64,000 nucleotides of DNA, from assembly GCA_934229535.1 (NCBI GenBank), contig CAKQDS010000008.1, positions 10,028-74,027 on the forward strand. Reading direction: 5' to 3'. The position numbers were made by a program, and so were the translations under genes. The DNA is from an uncultured Anaeroplasmataceae bacterium. Lineage in GTDB: Bacteria > Bacillota_I > Bacilli_A > Acholeplasmatales > Anaeroplasmataceae. The stretch's first letter is position 1. Each line of letters starts with the position of its first letter. The notes beneath the pieces were generated by a model. That model was not told where the DNA came from. It made no database searches and saw nothing but the letters and a program-made list of their open reading frames with translations. Below are positions 1-7,951 of this stretch, piece after piece.

Positions 1-2
1 CT

Positions 3-431
3 AATGTTTTAAAGGAAAGTTCATTTGATACAAAAATAGATAATGACATAAATAAGGTTATTTGGCATAAATTATTTACTAATGCAACTCTTAACCCAAT
101 TACAGCATTATTTAATACAAAAATTAAAGTTTGTCGTGAGAATAAAGATATGTGGACTTTAGTTGAAAATGTATTAAAAGAGGCTATTTTGGTTGCAAAT
201 CATGATGGTTGTAATTTTGATTATAATGAAGTTTTAAAGGAAATTTATGATACGACAATTCGTGTTGGTAGTGGTTTTACATCAATGACTCAGGATTTAA
301 TGAATAAGCGTTATACAGAAATTGATAAAATAAATGGTGCTATTTCCAACTTAGCATATCAATATGGAATAGAAACGCCTTATAATGATTTTTTAGTTAC
401 AGCTATTCATGCTAAAGAGAAGATGTTTTAG
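3..431 (+). CDS. 2-dehydropantoate 2-reductase (PanE/ApbA family), C-terminal part, 5' end outside window
   Basis: The reading frame is open from the first bases, so the start lies upstream of the window. What is visible is the C-terminal helical domain of the ketopantoate reductase family: a helix with NPITAL, then a SMTQDL segment, then TEIDKINGAI followed by YGIETPYN. These are the conserved substrate-pocket segments of this family, which reduces ketopantoate with NADPH in pantothenate synthesis. The Rossmann N-terminus is not in view, so a paralogous reductase of the same fold cannot be excluded. A membrane-protein gene follows after 24 bases. Confidence 0.75.
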   Translation, partial: NVLKESSFDTKIDNDINKVIWHKLFTNATLNPITALFNTKIKVCRENKDMWTLVENVLKEAILVANHDGCNFDYNEVLKEIYDTTIRVGSGFTSMTQDLMNKRYTEIDKINGAISNLAYQYGIETPYNDFLVTAIHAKEKMF

Positions 432-455
432 TTTATAAATTAATGGGGTGAGGTT

Positions 456-998
456 ATGCGAAAGCTTTTATCTGCATATTTGTTTTCAATTATTGCATTT
501 GTATTTTTTATTGTAATAGGAATAATATTTATTTTGTTTAGGAATACTAATTTGGCTTCGACTTATTTTTCTATTGTTTCAATAGTAATAATACTTATTG
601 GAATGTTTAAGCTGGTACTGCTCGATAAGGATAGATTAGAAAGACAAGAATATTTTTTTGATCTAACTGAAGGAATTATGGATTTAGTTGTTGGCGTTGT
701 TTTTGCTAATTTTTATTCATTCTTTTTCGTTGATATGATTATCTTTGTGGGCTTTATTTCTATTCCAATTTGTAGATGTTTTTACTCATCTCACCATTTG
801 AACCAAATTTTTATTGATTCGCCTAAATTTATATTATCTATTAGTTTAATATTCGCTTCAAATTTCACATTTCAAATATTTTTTATGATTATGGGAATAA
901 TTTTTATGTGTATTGGTTTTGCAATATTGGGCTATAAAATATTTAAAGAATTAAAGACTAATAAGGAGAAAAAATTAAATGAAAAAGAACAAGTCTAG
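456..998 (+). CDS. Multi-pass membrane protein, possibly HdeD/DUF308-like
   Basis: A 180-residue hydrophobic protein with about five to six membrane segments (roughly residues 5-28, 35-56, 76-106 and 125-160) and a short Lys-rich cytoplasmic tail. The start ATG follows a GGTGAGG ribosome site. Its layout of short paired helices resembles the HdeD/DUF308 group and is similar in style to the protein at 38533, but no diagnostic motif is seen. The stop overlaps the start of the next gene by 20 bases, which suggests translational coupling. Function unknown. Confidence 0.6.
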   Translation: MRKLLSAYLFSIIAFVFFIVIGIIFILFRNTNLASTYFSIVSIVIILIGMFKLVLLDKDRLERQEYFFDLTEGIMDLVVGVVFANFYSFFFVDMIIFVGFISIPICRCFYSSHHLNQIFIDSPKFILSISLIFASNFTFQIFFMIMGIIFMCIGFAILGYKIFKELKTNKEKKLNEKEQV

Positions 999-1911
999 AT
1001 TCATTTGGTATGTAATTGCTAGTGGTTGCTTACTATTATTTTTATTAATAATTATTAGTTCAGTTTTAAATGTTGGAACAAGACTTAGAGAAATATCTAG
1101 TATTCTTGAATATATATTTTATGCATTAGTTGTTATAATATTTTTCTTTGCAATTGTTAACCCAATAATTATAATTTTAAAATCACCATCATTGGCAATT
1201 GCTACAACACTTGATCCAACAGATGGTAGAGTAGTAGCTATTTATAAGAAGGTTGCCAAAAATATTGTAAAAAATAATGATTTACCTGAAGAACAAAAGC
1301 TTTTATTAACTAAGTATAATAATAAAAATGAATTATTGCTAAACCTACAATTTGTTTTTGAACAAAGCGTAAAAGGTGAATTAAATAAAATTATTTTACA
1401 TGATGCAAAAATTGTTATGATTTCTACAGCCCTTTCTCAATCGGCACGAATGGATATGATATCAGCATTTACTGTTAATTTAAAAATGATAAAGGAATTA
1501 GTTGTAAAATGTGGTTTTAGACCATCAATGAAAAATTTATCTAAGCTTACAGTTAATGTTTTTGGAACTGCACTGATTGCAGAAGGATTGGAAAATTTAT
1601 CCTTAGATGATATTTTACCTCAAAATGCTACTAATATGCTTGCAAATGTTCCATTTGTTAAGCCATTGATGGAAAGTGTAATTCAGGGAATAGCAAACTC
1701 CTTAATGACTATTAGAATAGGTATAATTACAAGAAAATATTTGTTTACTGATGGCGCTGTTGTCACCAAAGAAGAAATTAGAAGACAAGCATTGAAGGAG
1801 TCAATGAAAATGATTCCTTTGGTTATTGCTGAGACTATTACGTTTTTTCCAAAGAGAGTTGTAAGATTTTTTTCTAAAGAGAAGAAAGATTCTGATTTGA
1901 GTCAAGCATAG
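979..1911 (+). CDS. DUF697/YcjF-like membrane protein
   Basis: 310 residues. Two membrane helices (about 10-30 and 40-66) are followed by a long soluble region. Around residues 150-250 it carries the DUF697-type pattern: a small-residue helix (ALSQSARMDM), a segment of the kind LKMIKELVVKCGFRP, and a late helix ending in GIANSLMTIRIG. DUF697 proteins occur as membrane-linked partners of GTPase-like proteins in stress or envelope functions, but no precise role is known. A good AAGGAG site lies inside the end of the upstream gene, so the two are probably one operon. Confidence 0.6.
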   Translation: MKKNKSRFIWYVIASGCLLLFLLIIISSVLNVGTRLREISSILEYIFYALVVIIFFFAIVNPIIIILKSPSLAIATTLDPTDGRVVAIYKKVAKNIVKNNDLPEEQKLLLTKYNNKNELLLNLQFVFEQSVKGELNKIILHDAKIVMISTALSQSARMDMISAFTVNLKMIKELVVKCGFRPSMKNLSKLTVNVFGTALIAEGLENLSLDDILPQNATNMLANVPFVKPLMESVIQGIANSLMTIRIGIITRKYLFTDGAVVTKEEIRRQALKESMKMIPLVIAETITFFPKRVVRFFSKEKKDSDLSQA

Positions 1912-1961
1912 TTATATTATTATCAATTAACAAAAAAAAGCCTATAAAATGAAAAATATTA

Positions 1962-1990
1962 TTGACATTGACAAGTAAGTTATGTATAAT
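1962..1990 (+). promoter_or_regulatory. Sigma-A type promoter for rplU-prp-rpmA
   Basis: TTGACA at 1962-1967, a 17-base spacer, and TATAAT at 1985-1990: a perfect consensus promoter. It sits in the gap after the DUF697 gene and just before the L21 leader, so transcription should begin near 1997. Confidence 0.85.
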
Positions 1991-1994
1991 ATTA

Positions 1995-2080
1995 ATGTTG
2001 CATCATGCACCACTTAGAAAGGGTCATAAATGTCTTTGACTACCCTAATAGTGAGTCTTGATAATATTAAAGGAGGTAAC
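1995..2080 (+). promoter_or_regulatory. Probable ribosomal protein L21 leader RNA
   Basis: About 85 transcribed bases precede the rplU ribosome site (AAAGGAGG). They contain short self-complementary stretches such as TGCATCATGCA near 1999-2009 and pairing between AGGGT (near 2022) and ACCCT (near 2042). Position and size match the L21 leader family known upstream of rplU in low-GC Gram-positives, where L21 is thought to regulate its own operon. The family assignment rests mainly on context. Confidence 0.55.
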
Positions 2081-2083
2081 GAC

Positions 2084-2392
2084 ATGTACGCAATTATTGA
2101 AACAGGTGGAAAACAAGTTAAGGTTGAAGTTGGAAGCACTATTTTTGTTGAAAAATTAGAAGTTGCTGAAGGCGAATCTTATACATTTGACAAGGTTTTA
2201 TTAGTATCAGGTGATGAAACTAAGGTTGGTGCTCCATATGTTGAGGGTGCTAAGGTTGTGGCTAAGGTTGAAAAGCAAGGCCGAGCTAAGAAGATTATTG
2301 TTTTTAAATTCCGTAATAAGAAGAATTATCGTAAAAAACAAGGTCATCGTCAATCATATACTAAGTTAACTGTTGAAGCTATCAACGCTTAA
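2084..2392 (+). CDS. rplU: Ribosomal protein bL21
   Basis: 102 residues starting MYAIIETGGKQ and ending with the basic FRNKKNYRKKQGHRQ segment typical of L21, a 50S protein that contacts 23S rRNA. The ATG at 2084 is chosen because AAAGGAGG lies 6-7 bases upstream and the family starts exactly here; the open frame runs further upstream only through the leader RNA. It is first in the conserved rplU-prp-rpmA operon. Confidence 0.97.
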   Translation: MYAIIETGGKQVKVEVGSTIFVEKLEVAEGESYTFDKVLLVSGDETKVGAPYVEGAKVVAKVEKQGRAKKIIVFKFRNKKNYRKKQGHRQSYTKLTVEAINA

Positions 2393-2394
2393 TT

Positions 2395-2703
2395 ATGACG
2401 AAAATTAAAATTCAATATAAAAGTGATACAACACTTTTAGTTGTGAGTGGTCATTCTGGCTATGCACAAAATGGTCATGATATAGTATGTGCTGCAATTT
2501 CAACAGCGTGTATTATGAGTGCAAATTTAATCGAAAGACTAGATTTGAATACCAATATTATTGATTTGGTTTGTGATGAAGGATTCTTTCGATTAGAAGT
2601 AAAAAAATCAAATTTTGTTGCTGACACAGTAATAGAAAATTTGATTGAAACTCTTGATGAGTTACAAAAGCAATACCCAAGATATATAAAATATGAAAAT
2701 TAG
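2395..2703 (+). CDS. prp: Ribosomal-processing cysteine protease Prp
   Basis: 102 residues, Prp (YsxB) family. The HSGYAQNGHDIVCAAIS stretch holds the catalytic pair: His20 and Cys32. Prp removes the N-terminal extension of ribosomal protein L27 in Firmicutes. It lies two bases after rplU and just before rpmA, the usual place, and its substrate next door carries the matching cleavage site. No strong ribosome site is seen, so translation probably depends on coupling to rplU. Confidence 0.93.
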   Translation: MTKIKIQYKSDTTLLVVSGHSGYAQNGHDIVCAAISTACIMSANLIERLDLNTNIIDLVCDEGFFRLEVKKSNFVADTVIENLIETLDELQKQYPRYIKYEN

Positions 2704-2715
2704 GAGGTGCCAAAT

Positions 2716-2997
2716 ATGTTAATTCTTAATATACAATTATTTGCTTCTAAAAAAGGAGTAGGTTCTACTAAGAACGGTCGTGATTCAGAAGCAAAGCGTT
2801 TAGGTGCTAAAAAAAGTGATGGCGAATATGTAAAGGCTGGAGCAATTATTTATCGTCAAAGAGGAACTAAAATTTTCCCTGGTAATAATGTTGGTCGTGG
2901 TGGCGATGATACATTATTTGCTATGATTGAGGGAACTGTTAAGTTCGAGCGCAAAGGACGCGACAAAAAGCAAGTATCAGTTTATCCTCTTGCATAA
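2716..2997 (+). CDS. rpmA: Ribosomal protein bL27 with Prp-cleaved N-terminal extension
   Basis: 93 residues. The ATG at 2716 is chosen over an in-frame GTG at 2707 because the GTG lies inside the TAGGAGGTG ribosome site. The protein starts MLILNIQLFA and then SKKGVGSTKNGRDS, the normal mature L27 start. The LNIQLFA segment is the extension that Prp cuts off after Ala in Firmicutes. L27 sits at the peptidyl-transferase centre of the 50S subunit, where an uncut extension would interfere, so prp and rpmA are functionally linked. Confidence 0.96.
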   Translation: MLILNIQLFASKKGVGSTKNGRDSEAKRLGAKKSDGEYVKAGAIIYRQRGTKIFPGNNVGRGGDDTLFAMIEGTVKFERKGRDKKQVSVYPLA

Positions 2998-3002
2998 TTA
3001 TA

Positions 3003-3029
3003 AATACCCTTTAAGAGGGTATTTTTTTT
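3003..3029 (+). terminator. Rho-independent terminator of rplU-prp-rpmA
   Basis: ATACCCT and AGGGTAT form a stem around a short TTAAG loop and are followed by a run of eight T. It lies six bases after the rpmA stop. Confidence 0.9.
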
Positions 3030-3046
3030 AAATTTTGAGGTGATTT

Positions 3047-4063
3047 ATGAAAAATAGAAATATACTTATATTGATTAATGTAATTAATATTTTGATTAAT
3101 TTAATATTTATACTAGTTAGCATTCAGCTTAATAAAATTGATCGGCAAATTTATGGAATAATTAGCTATATAGCTATAAATGCATTAATTAGTTTTGATT
3201 TTTTATTTATTAAAGGAAAACTACCAGCATTAAAAATTGGTGCATTACTTGCATTTGATATAATAATTTTAATTGAACAGTTTTCATTTGATTATATTTA
3301 TTTTTTAATAGGCGTATATGTTATTATATCTGCTATTGAATTTTTATTTTTTATTTTCTTAAGTGAAGTATTACCATATGGTATTTTTCATAACAAAAGC
3401 TACAATATTGTAAAAATTATTGCATTTGTTTTGTTCTTTTTAAGCTTATATATATCAACTAAGCAGTATTCGCCTATATTATTTTTAGTTTTGGCTTTTG
3501 TTATCTTATTTGTTATGGTAATTGGATTTTATATTTTTGAATTTATTTTCATCAAAAACCAAAAAGATAAAATTTTTAATGGTCTAAAATGTGTTAATAT
3601 TGAGCCTAAGGAATTTTATCATAAGGATACAATCAATATTAATTTACTGAATAATTCTTTATATCTATTAGTAAACGGAAGATATGAAGAGGGAATTAGA
3701 GTTTTTTCACAAATTAATGATGTTAGAGAACATGAGCGTCTTTATTATTTTGAAGTAAAAATTATTATTTTATTTTTATTATATAAGGATTATAAAAAAA
3801 TTGAAGCTGCTATTAATGATGAATTAAAATATGTTAAAAATATTAAGAATAAGAAACTTAAAAATTTTTTGATTAGTCTTTATGGAGAATATAAAAAATA
3901 TGCTTCAATTATTTTACTTAAAAAAAATGTAAATTTTTGTTGCTTAAAGAAAAATGGCTATTTAAATCATTGTTATAATTTTTTTAATTATTTAAGTAAT
4001 AAAAAGGAGAACAAGAATAAAGTTCTCCTACTGATTGAAAAAGAAATATTAAATTTGAATTAA
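3047..4063 (+). CDS. Unknown membrane protein with cytoplasmic helical C-terminus
   Basis: 338 residues. The first 180 hold about six hydrophobic helices in a regular series. The remainder is a Lys/Asn-rich soluble region with helix-turn-helix-like pairs (LYLLVNGRYEEGIRVFSQI and following) that look TPR-like. The ribosome site TTGAGGTGATTT precedes the ATG. I do not recognise a family. Its 3' end overlaps the end of the convergent ponA gene by 15 bases, and the ponA terminator hairpin is encoded inside its last codons. Confidence 0.65.
   Translation: MKNRNILILINVINILINLIFILVSIQLNKIDRQIYGIISYIAINALISFDFLFIKGKLPALKIGALLAFDIIILIEQFSFDYIYFLIGVYVIISAIEFLFFIFLSEVLPYGIFHNKSYNIVKIIAFVLFFLSLYISTKQYSPILFLVLAFVILFVMVIGFYIFEFIFIKNQKDKIFNGLKCVNIEPKEFYHKDTININLLNNSLYLLVNGRYEEGIRVFSQINDVREHERLYYFEVKIIILFLLYKDYKKIEAAINDELKYVKNIKNKKLKNFLISLYGEYKKYASIILLKKNVNFCCLKKNGYLNHCYNFFNYLSNKKENKNKVLLLIEKEILNLN
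4005..4029 (-). terminator. Terminator of ponA embedded in the opposing CDS
   Basis: Read on the minus strand, AGGAGAAC and GTTCTCCT form an 8-bp stem with a 9-base loop, followed by TTTTTATT. It lies inside the final codons of the plus-strand gene ending at 4063. Confidence 0.8.
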
Positions 4064-5995
4064 ATCATCCTGCTCCTTTTTTGTTAAAGGAGCATTATTT
4101 TTATAAAAGTATTCATCATAAGCATAGGGCTCGTTATTTGCTAAGTATATTTGCCCAGCAAGGTTAATGACTCTTTTTTTTATTAATGAGTTGGGAATAC
4201 TATAATATTCATTTTTAGGGGCATATTTACTCATTATATGGTACATGATTTTTCTGGCTATTTGTTTTTGTGTTCCTTTTAAGTAGGTTGTTGCAGAAAT
4301 TTTATCATAGCCTACCCATATACCCAATGTTAAGCTTTTTGTATAGGCAATCAATAAGGAATCCTTAGTTGCACTTTTAGGAATATTATATTTAATTCTT
4401 GTTTGTAAATCATAATTTGTTTGACCAGTTTTGGCCATTAAATATGTGTTTTGAAGATTATATTTGCTATTTTTAAAAACATCATGCAAAATTGTATTTA
4501 TAAAAAATGCTGTTGAATCTTTCATAACCTTTTTTCTTGCATTGGTTCTAATAATCATTTTGTTATTTAGAGTATAACTATTAATTGGCGAGCATTCACT
4601 AAAATAGCCCATATTAGCAAATGCAGAATAAGCCTCTGTTAGCTCTAAAAGGGAATAGCCATTCGTTGCCCCTCCGATAGAATCTGCCTCGTATAATTGC
4701 TCTGGAAATATATTTAGTCTATTCAAAAACTCTTTAGATTTACCATTTAATTCAATGTATAGCTTTAATGCTGGGATGTTTCTACTATCCTTTAAAGCTT
4801 CTCTAATTGTTATTTTACCTTTATATTCCATATCCCAGTTATTAATTTTTTCACCATTTGAATAATTAAATTCTTCATCTAAAATGATAGAAGATGGTTG
4901 ATATCCTAAATATTCAAATGCTGGTGCATAATCTATTAATGGCTTTATAGTTGAACCGGGCTGAATTTTAGCGAGGGCATAATTAAATACTTTTAAATCA
5001 TTTGATCGATTACCCGTAAGTGCTATTACAGAATTAGTTTTATTATCAATTGCTACTAAAGCACATTTTAGATTGTCATCATCAAAATAATTGTATTTAT
5101 TATTAACGATATCATAAAACTCATTTTGTAGCTTTAAATTTAAATTAGTATAAATTGTGTCAGAAATAATATCATTATTTATACAATAATAGTTTAAATA
5201 ATCCAAATATGATGATATTTCATTATAATGATTTTGAATTTTTAAATGGTCGCCAATATTAATTTTTAGTGCCTCATTATATGTTAAATTGTCAATTTTT
5301 GAATTGTCTAATAAATATTTTAAAACAATATTTTTTCGTTTATTTGCTTTAACTAAATTAGTGTATGGATTATAGCCGTTTGGTTGTTGAATTATTCCAG
5401 CTAAGAAAGCTCCTTCAACCAAGCTAAGTTCAGCTGGTGTTTTATCGAAATAAAAGTAGCTGGCCATTTTTATGCCATATATTTGACCACCAAAAAGCAC
5501 TGAATTAACATACGCTTCTAAAATTTGATTTTTAGTATATTTTTGATTTAGCTTCATTGCTAAAATGATTTCTTTGATTTTTCTTTTATAGCTTTTATCA
5601 TTGCTTAAAAAAGAATTTTTCACATATTGTTGAGTAATTGTTGATGCCCCAGAGATTATTTTCCCATTGGTTGCATTTTCAAAGCTCGCCCGTAAAATAC
5701 TCAAATAGCTAACACCACAATTGGAATAAAAGGTTTTATCCTCGGTTGAAATTAAAGAATCAATAAAGTAATCAGAAATATCATCAAGCTTTACATATTG
5801 ATGCTGGTAATTATTAAATGTTAATAAATTTTCTTCATTATCATAAATTTTTTGACTACTTATTGGTGTTTTTAAAGATATATCGAAGCTTTTAAGATTA
5901 TATACGATTGAAAAAAAATAGATAGAGATTATTATGGTAATAACCCCAAAAATAGCAAATAGATAGAAAAATAATCTTTTAAAAGAAAATTTCAT
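4049..5995 (-). CDS. ponA: Class A penicillin-binding protein (glycosyltransferase/transpeptidase)
   Basis: 648 residues. An N-terminal membrane anchor (about residues 8-30) precedes a GT51 glycosyltransferase domain with EDKTFY carrying the catalytic Glu, GASTITQQYVKN, and a later ILEAYVNSVLFGG block. The transpeptidase domain shows the nucleophile motif STIK (in PGSTIKP), SRN as the second motif, and KTG in AKTGQTNYD. It polymerises and cross-links peptidoglycan outside the membrane. It is shorter than Bacillus PBP1 because no long C-terminal extension is present. It overlaps recU upstream by 17 bases, the conserved recU-ponA pair. Confidence 0.93.
   Translation of the reverse strand: MKFSFKRLFFYLFAIFGVITIIISIYFFSIVYNLKSFDISLKTPISSQKIYDNEENLLTFNNYQHQYVKLDDISDYFIDSLISTEDKTFYSNCGVSYLSILRASFENATNGKIISGASTITQQYVKNSFLSNDKSYKRKIKEIILAMKLNQKYTKNQILEAYVNSVLFGGQIYGIKMASYFYFDKTPAELSLVEGAFLAGIIQQPNGYNPYTNLVKANKRKNIVLKYLLDNSKIDNLTYNEALKINIGDHLKIQNHYNEISSYLDYLNYYCINNDIISDTIYTNLNLKLQNEFYDIVNNKYNYFDDDNLKCALVAIDNKTNSVIALTGNRSNDLKVFNYALAKIQPGSTIKPLIDYAPAFEYLGYQPSSIILDEEFNYSNGEKINNWDMEYKGKITIREALKDSRNIPALKLYIELNGKSKEFLNRLNIFPEQLYEADSIGGATNGYSLLELTEAYSAFANMGYFSECSPINSYTLNNKMIIRTNARKKVMKDSTAFFINTILHDVFKNSKYNLQNTYLMAKTGQTNYDLQTRIKYNIPKSATKDSLLIAYTKSLTLGIWVGYDKISATTYLKGTQKQIARKIMYHIMSKYAPKNEYYSIPNSLIKKRVINLAGQIYLANNEPYAYDEYFYKNNAPLTKKEQDDLIQI
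4071..4100 (+). terminator. Terminator of the 3047 gene embedded in the ponA CDS
   Basis: TGCTCCTTT and AAAGGAGCA form a perfect 9-bp stem with a 6-base loop, followed by TTATTTTTA. It is encoded within the last codons of ponA on the other strand, a mirror of the ponA terminator at 4005. Confidence 0.8.
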
Positions 5996-6548
5996 CTACA
6001 ACACTTAGATAATTAAGTCGTGGTTGAAAGCCTTCTTTAATTAGAAAAGCTTCATTTTTAAATGTAGAGTAGGGGATTGATTTTCTATTTTCTTGGTGTT
6101 CCCAATATTTAAGAAAGACGTCAAGGGGAAGAAGATAATATTCATTATATTCATTCCAAGCTACAATTAAAAAGCCTATTCCACCATGACGAACAATATT
6201 TTTAAGATGGTTTACTTGATGAGGATGAACATTTGCTAAAGGAAAAAGAGTTTTATTATGATTCTCCTTAGCTTCAAAATCAATGTACTTTCCACGATAG
6301 ATACCATTATAATCTGTTGTTGATGGTGCCTTGTAGTAGGCCTCTGTTATTACAGCTTTATTTCTTGCTGGATAATTGACTTTAACAATTTGAATTGGTG
6401 TTGGTTTTTTATGAATGATTGCTTTGTCAATTGCTAAGTAAAATTCATTTGATTCATTAATCATTGTTTCTAAGTCCATACCCAAATTTGCCTTATTAAT
6501 GTTTTTATTTACTTTAACCTTAAAACCATTAGGAAAATTTAAAGCCAT
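5979..6548 (-). CDS. recU: Holliday junction resolvase RecU
   Basis: 189 residues. The conserved run HKKPTPIQIVKV, then STTDYNGIYRGKYIDFEAKE with the nuclease Asp/Glu/Lys residues, then GGIGFLIVAW, are the hallmarks of RecU, which cleaves four-way junctions during recombination and chromosome segregation in Firmicutes. A ribosome site (AGAGGTGATTTT on the minus strand) precedes the ATG. It is followed by ponA with a short overlap, as in Bacillus. Confidence 0.95.
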   Translation of the reverse strand: MALNFPNGFKVKVNKNINKANLGMDLETMINESNEFYLAIDKAIIHKKPTPIQIVKVNYPARNKAVITEAYYKAPSTTDYNGIYRGKYIDFEAKENHNKTLFPLANVHPHQVNHLKNIVRHGGIGFLIVAWNEYNEYYLLPLDVFLKYWEHQENRKSIPYSTFKNEAFLIKEGFQPRLNYLSVVDEIFF

Positions 6549-6712
6549 AAAATCACCTCTTTATAATCATAACATATTTTTTTTCAATTGCATTATTATT
6601 TTTCCAAATTTACATAAAAAAATTCAGGAAATCTAATAATTAATATAAAAACGTTTTAGCATTGTAAATGCAGAATATATATTGTAAAATTAACTACGAG
6701 GAAGGTGAGAAT

Positions 6713-7036
6713 ATGGCAACAAAAACTGCAACAACTAAAGTAGAGTTTTTTATTACATGTGCTTGCGATGTTAAAAATTTATATATTGTTGGAAGCGACG
6801 CAAAGTTTGGTGAGTGGAATCCAGAAAAGGCAATTAAGGTTGATTATAATGATGAAAAAAAATCATTTTATTTAACTAAGATGCTTCCTGTAGGTGCAAG
6901 CTATGAATTTAAAATTTTAGCAGATAAGACTTGGAACCGTGTTGAAAAGGGTTATTATGGAGAAGAAATTGAAAATAGATGCTTTGTAGTAGCTAAGGGT
7001 TTAAAGGTTGTAGCAAAAGTGTTAAATTTTGCTTAG
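6713..7036 (+). CDS. Stand-alone CBM20-like starch-binding domain protein
   Basis: 107 residues starting at ATG 6713, preceded by GAGGAAGGTGAG; an upstream in-frame TTG lacks a site. The sequence is one beta-sandwich module: VEFFITCACDVKNLYIVGSDAKFGEWNP matches the start of CBM20 domains with the characteristic GxxxxFGEWNP, and LPVGASYEFKIL matches the middle. There is no signal peptide, catalytic domain or membrane segment, so the domain is probably cytoplasmic. It could bind glycogen or act as a regulatory subunit. It is monocistronic with its own terminator. Confidence 0.7.
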   Translation: MATKTATTKVEFFITCACDVKNLYIVGSDAKFGEWNPEKAIKVDYNDEKKSFYLTKMLPVGASYEFKILADKTWNRVEKGYYGEEIENRCFVVAKGLKVVAKVLNFA

Positions 7037-7043
7037 ATTTAAG

Positions 7044-7070
7044 GACGGAAATCACAATCCGTCTTTTTTT
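7044..7070 (+). terminator. Rho-independent terminator of the CBM20-like gene
   Basis: GACGGA and TCCGTC form a 6-bp GC-rich stem around AATCACAA and are followed by eight T. Confidence 0.85.
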
Positions 7071-7094
7071 TGCATATTTTAATATGGTGATTTT

Positions 7095-7823
7095 ATGATT
7101 GGGGTAATAAATAATTATGATAAAAGAATGGAAATTTTAGCAAAACTATTAGACGGTAAGCTGATTAATTATCAAACTGATCTTTATGATTTAGATACAT
7201 TGGTATTTCCAATATCTAAGATTAAAAGTGAATATATTGAAGGATCAAATATTAGTTTAGATGATATTTTGGAAAAATGCTATCAACTAAAACAAATTTT
7301 TTATTATGAAATGTTGAAAGAATATAAATCTAAATTTTTAGAAAAGGGAATCAAATTAATTTGTTATAATGACGATGATTTTTTAATAGCAAATTCAAAG
7401 ATTACAATATGTGGCTTTTTAAAATATTTTTTTATTAATGAAGAATCATTAATAAATAAAAGCATTTTGATTCTTGGCTATGGCAATTTGGGAAAAAGAC
7501 TGGCAATGGCTTTTAAGGGATTAGGGCTAAATTATCAAATTTACGCTCCAAGAGATTATAAAGAATTATGTATAAATAATGAGATAATTGCAAACGATAA
7601 TAATAAATTTGATATAATTATAAACACAATACCAGTTCATATTATAAAGGAAGAGGAATACGAAAAAATAAAAGCTAGTCATATCTATGACCTTGCTTCA
7701 TATCCTTATGGCTTTGATAATGAAAAGATTAAGGTTATTAATTTGTTGAAAATTCCTGGAAAATATTATCCATATGACGCAGCTTATTCAGTCTTTAGTT
7801 CGATAAAAAAAGCGCTTTTATGA
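7095..7823 (+). CDS. Dipicolinate synthase subunit A-like protein
   Basis: 242 residues. A central Rossmann motif (ILILGYGNLGKRLA, about residues 126-140) and the C-terminal segment HIYDLASYPYGFDNEKIKV followed by IPGKYYP match the DpaA/SpoVFA pattern (DLAS...G.D...I.V...LPGK). DpaA with DpaB makes dipicolinate, the spore-core solute, from a lysine-pathway intermediate. The N-terminal part is shorter and more diverged than in Bacillus, and no DpaB gene is present here. The next genes are RNase J-like and SpoIIIE/FtsK-like, the same order as the Bacillus subtilis spoVFA...rnjB...spoIIIE region, which supports the call. Activity is uncertain. Confidence 0.6.
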   Translation: MIGVINNYDKRMEILAKLLDGKLINYQTDLYDLDTLVFPISKIKSEYIEGSNISLDDILEKCYQLKQIFYYEMLKEYKSKFLEKGIKLICYNDDDFLIANSKITICGFLKYFFINEESLINKSILILGYGNLGKRLAMAFKGLGLNYQIYAPRDYKELCINNEIIANDNNKFDIIINTIPVHIIKEEEYEKIKASHIYDLASYPYGFDNEKIKVINLLKIPGKYYPYDAAYSVFSSIKKALL

Positions 7824-7844
7824 TTTATTATTTATGAAAACTTC

Positions 7845-7873
7845 TTGATAATAGAAAATAAATAGTTTATAAT
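7845..7873 (+). promoter_or_regulatory. Promoter of the RNase J-like gene
   Basis: TTGATA at 7845-7850, a 17-base spacer, and TATAAT at 7868-7873. It gives a leader of about 70 bases before the ATG at 7952. Confidence 0.75.
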
Positions 7874-7951
7874 ATAAAATGATGACTACGTTATTCAAAT
7901 ATAATATTAAGGAGGAAATGTTTCAGCACTTTTTTGCGGAAATTTATATAT

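Noticed and set aside
2030..2083. N-terminal extension of rplU by 18 codons
   Set aside because: It translates the L21 leader RNA and ribosome site; L21 proteins start at MYAIIETGGKQ.
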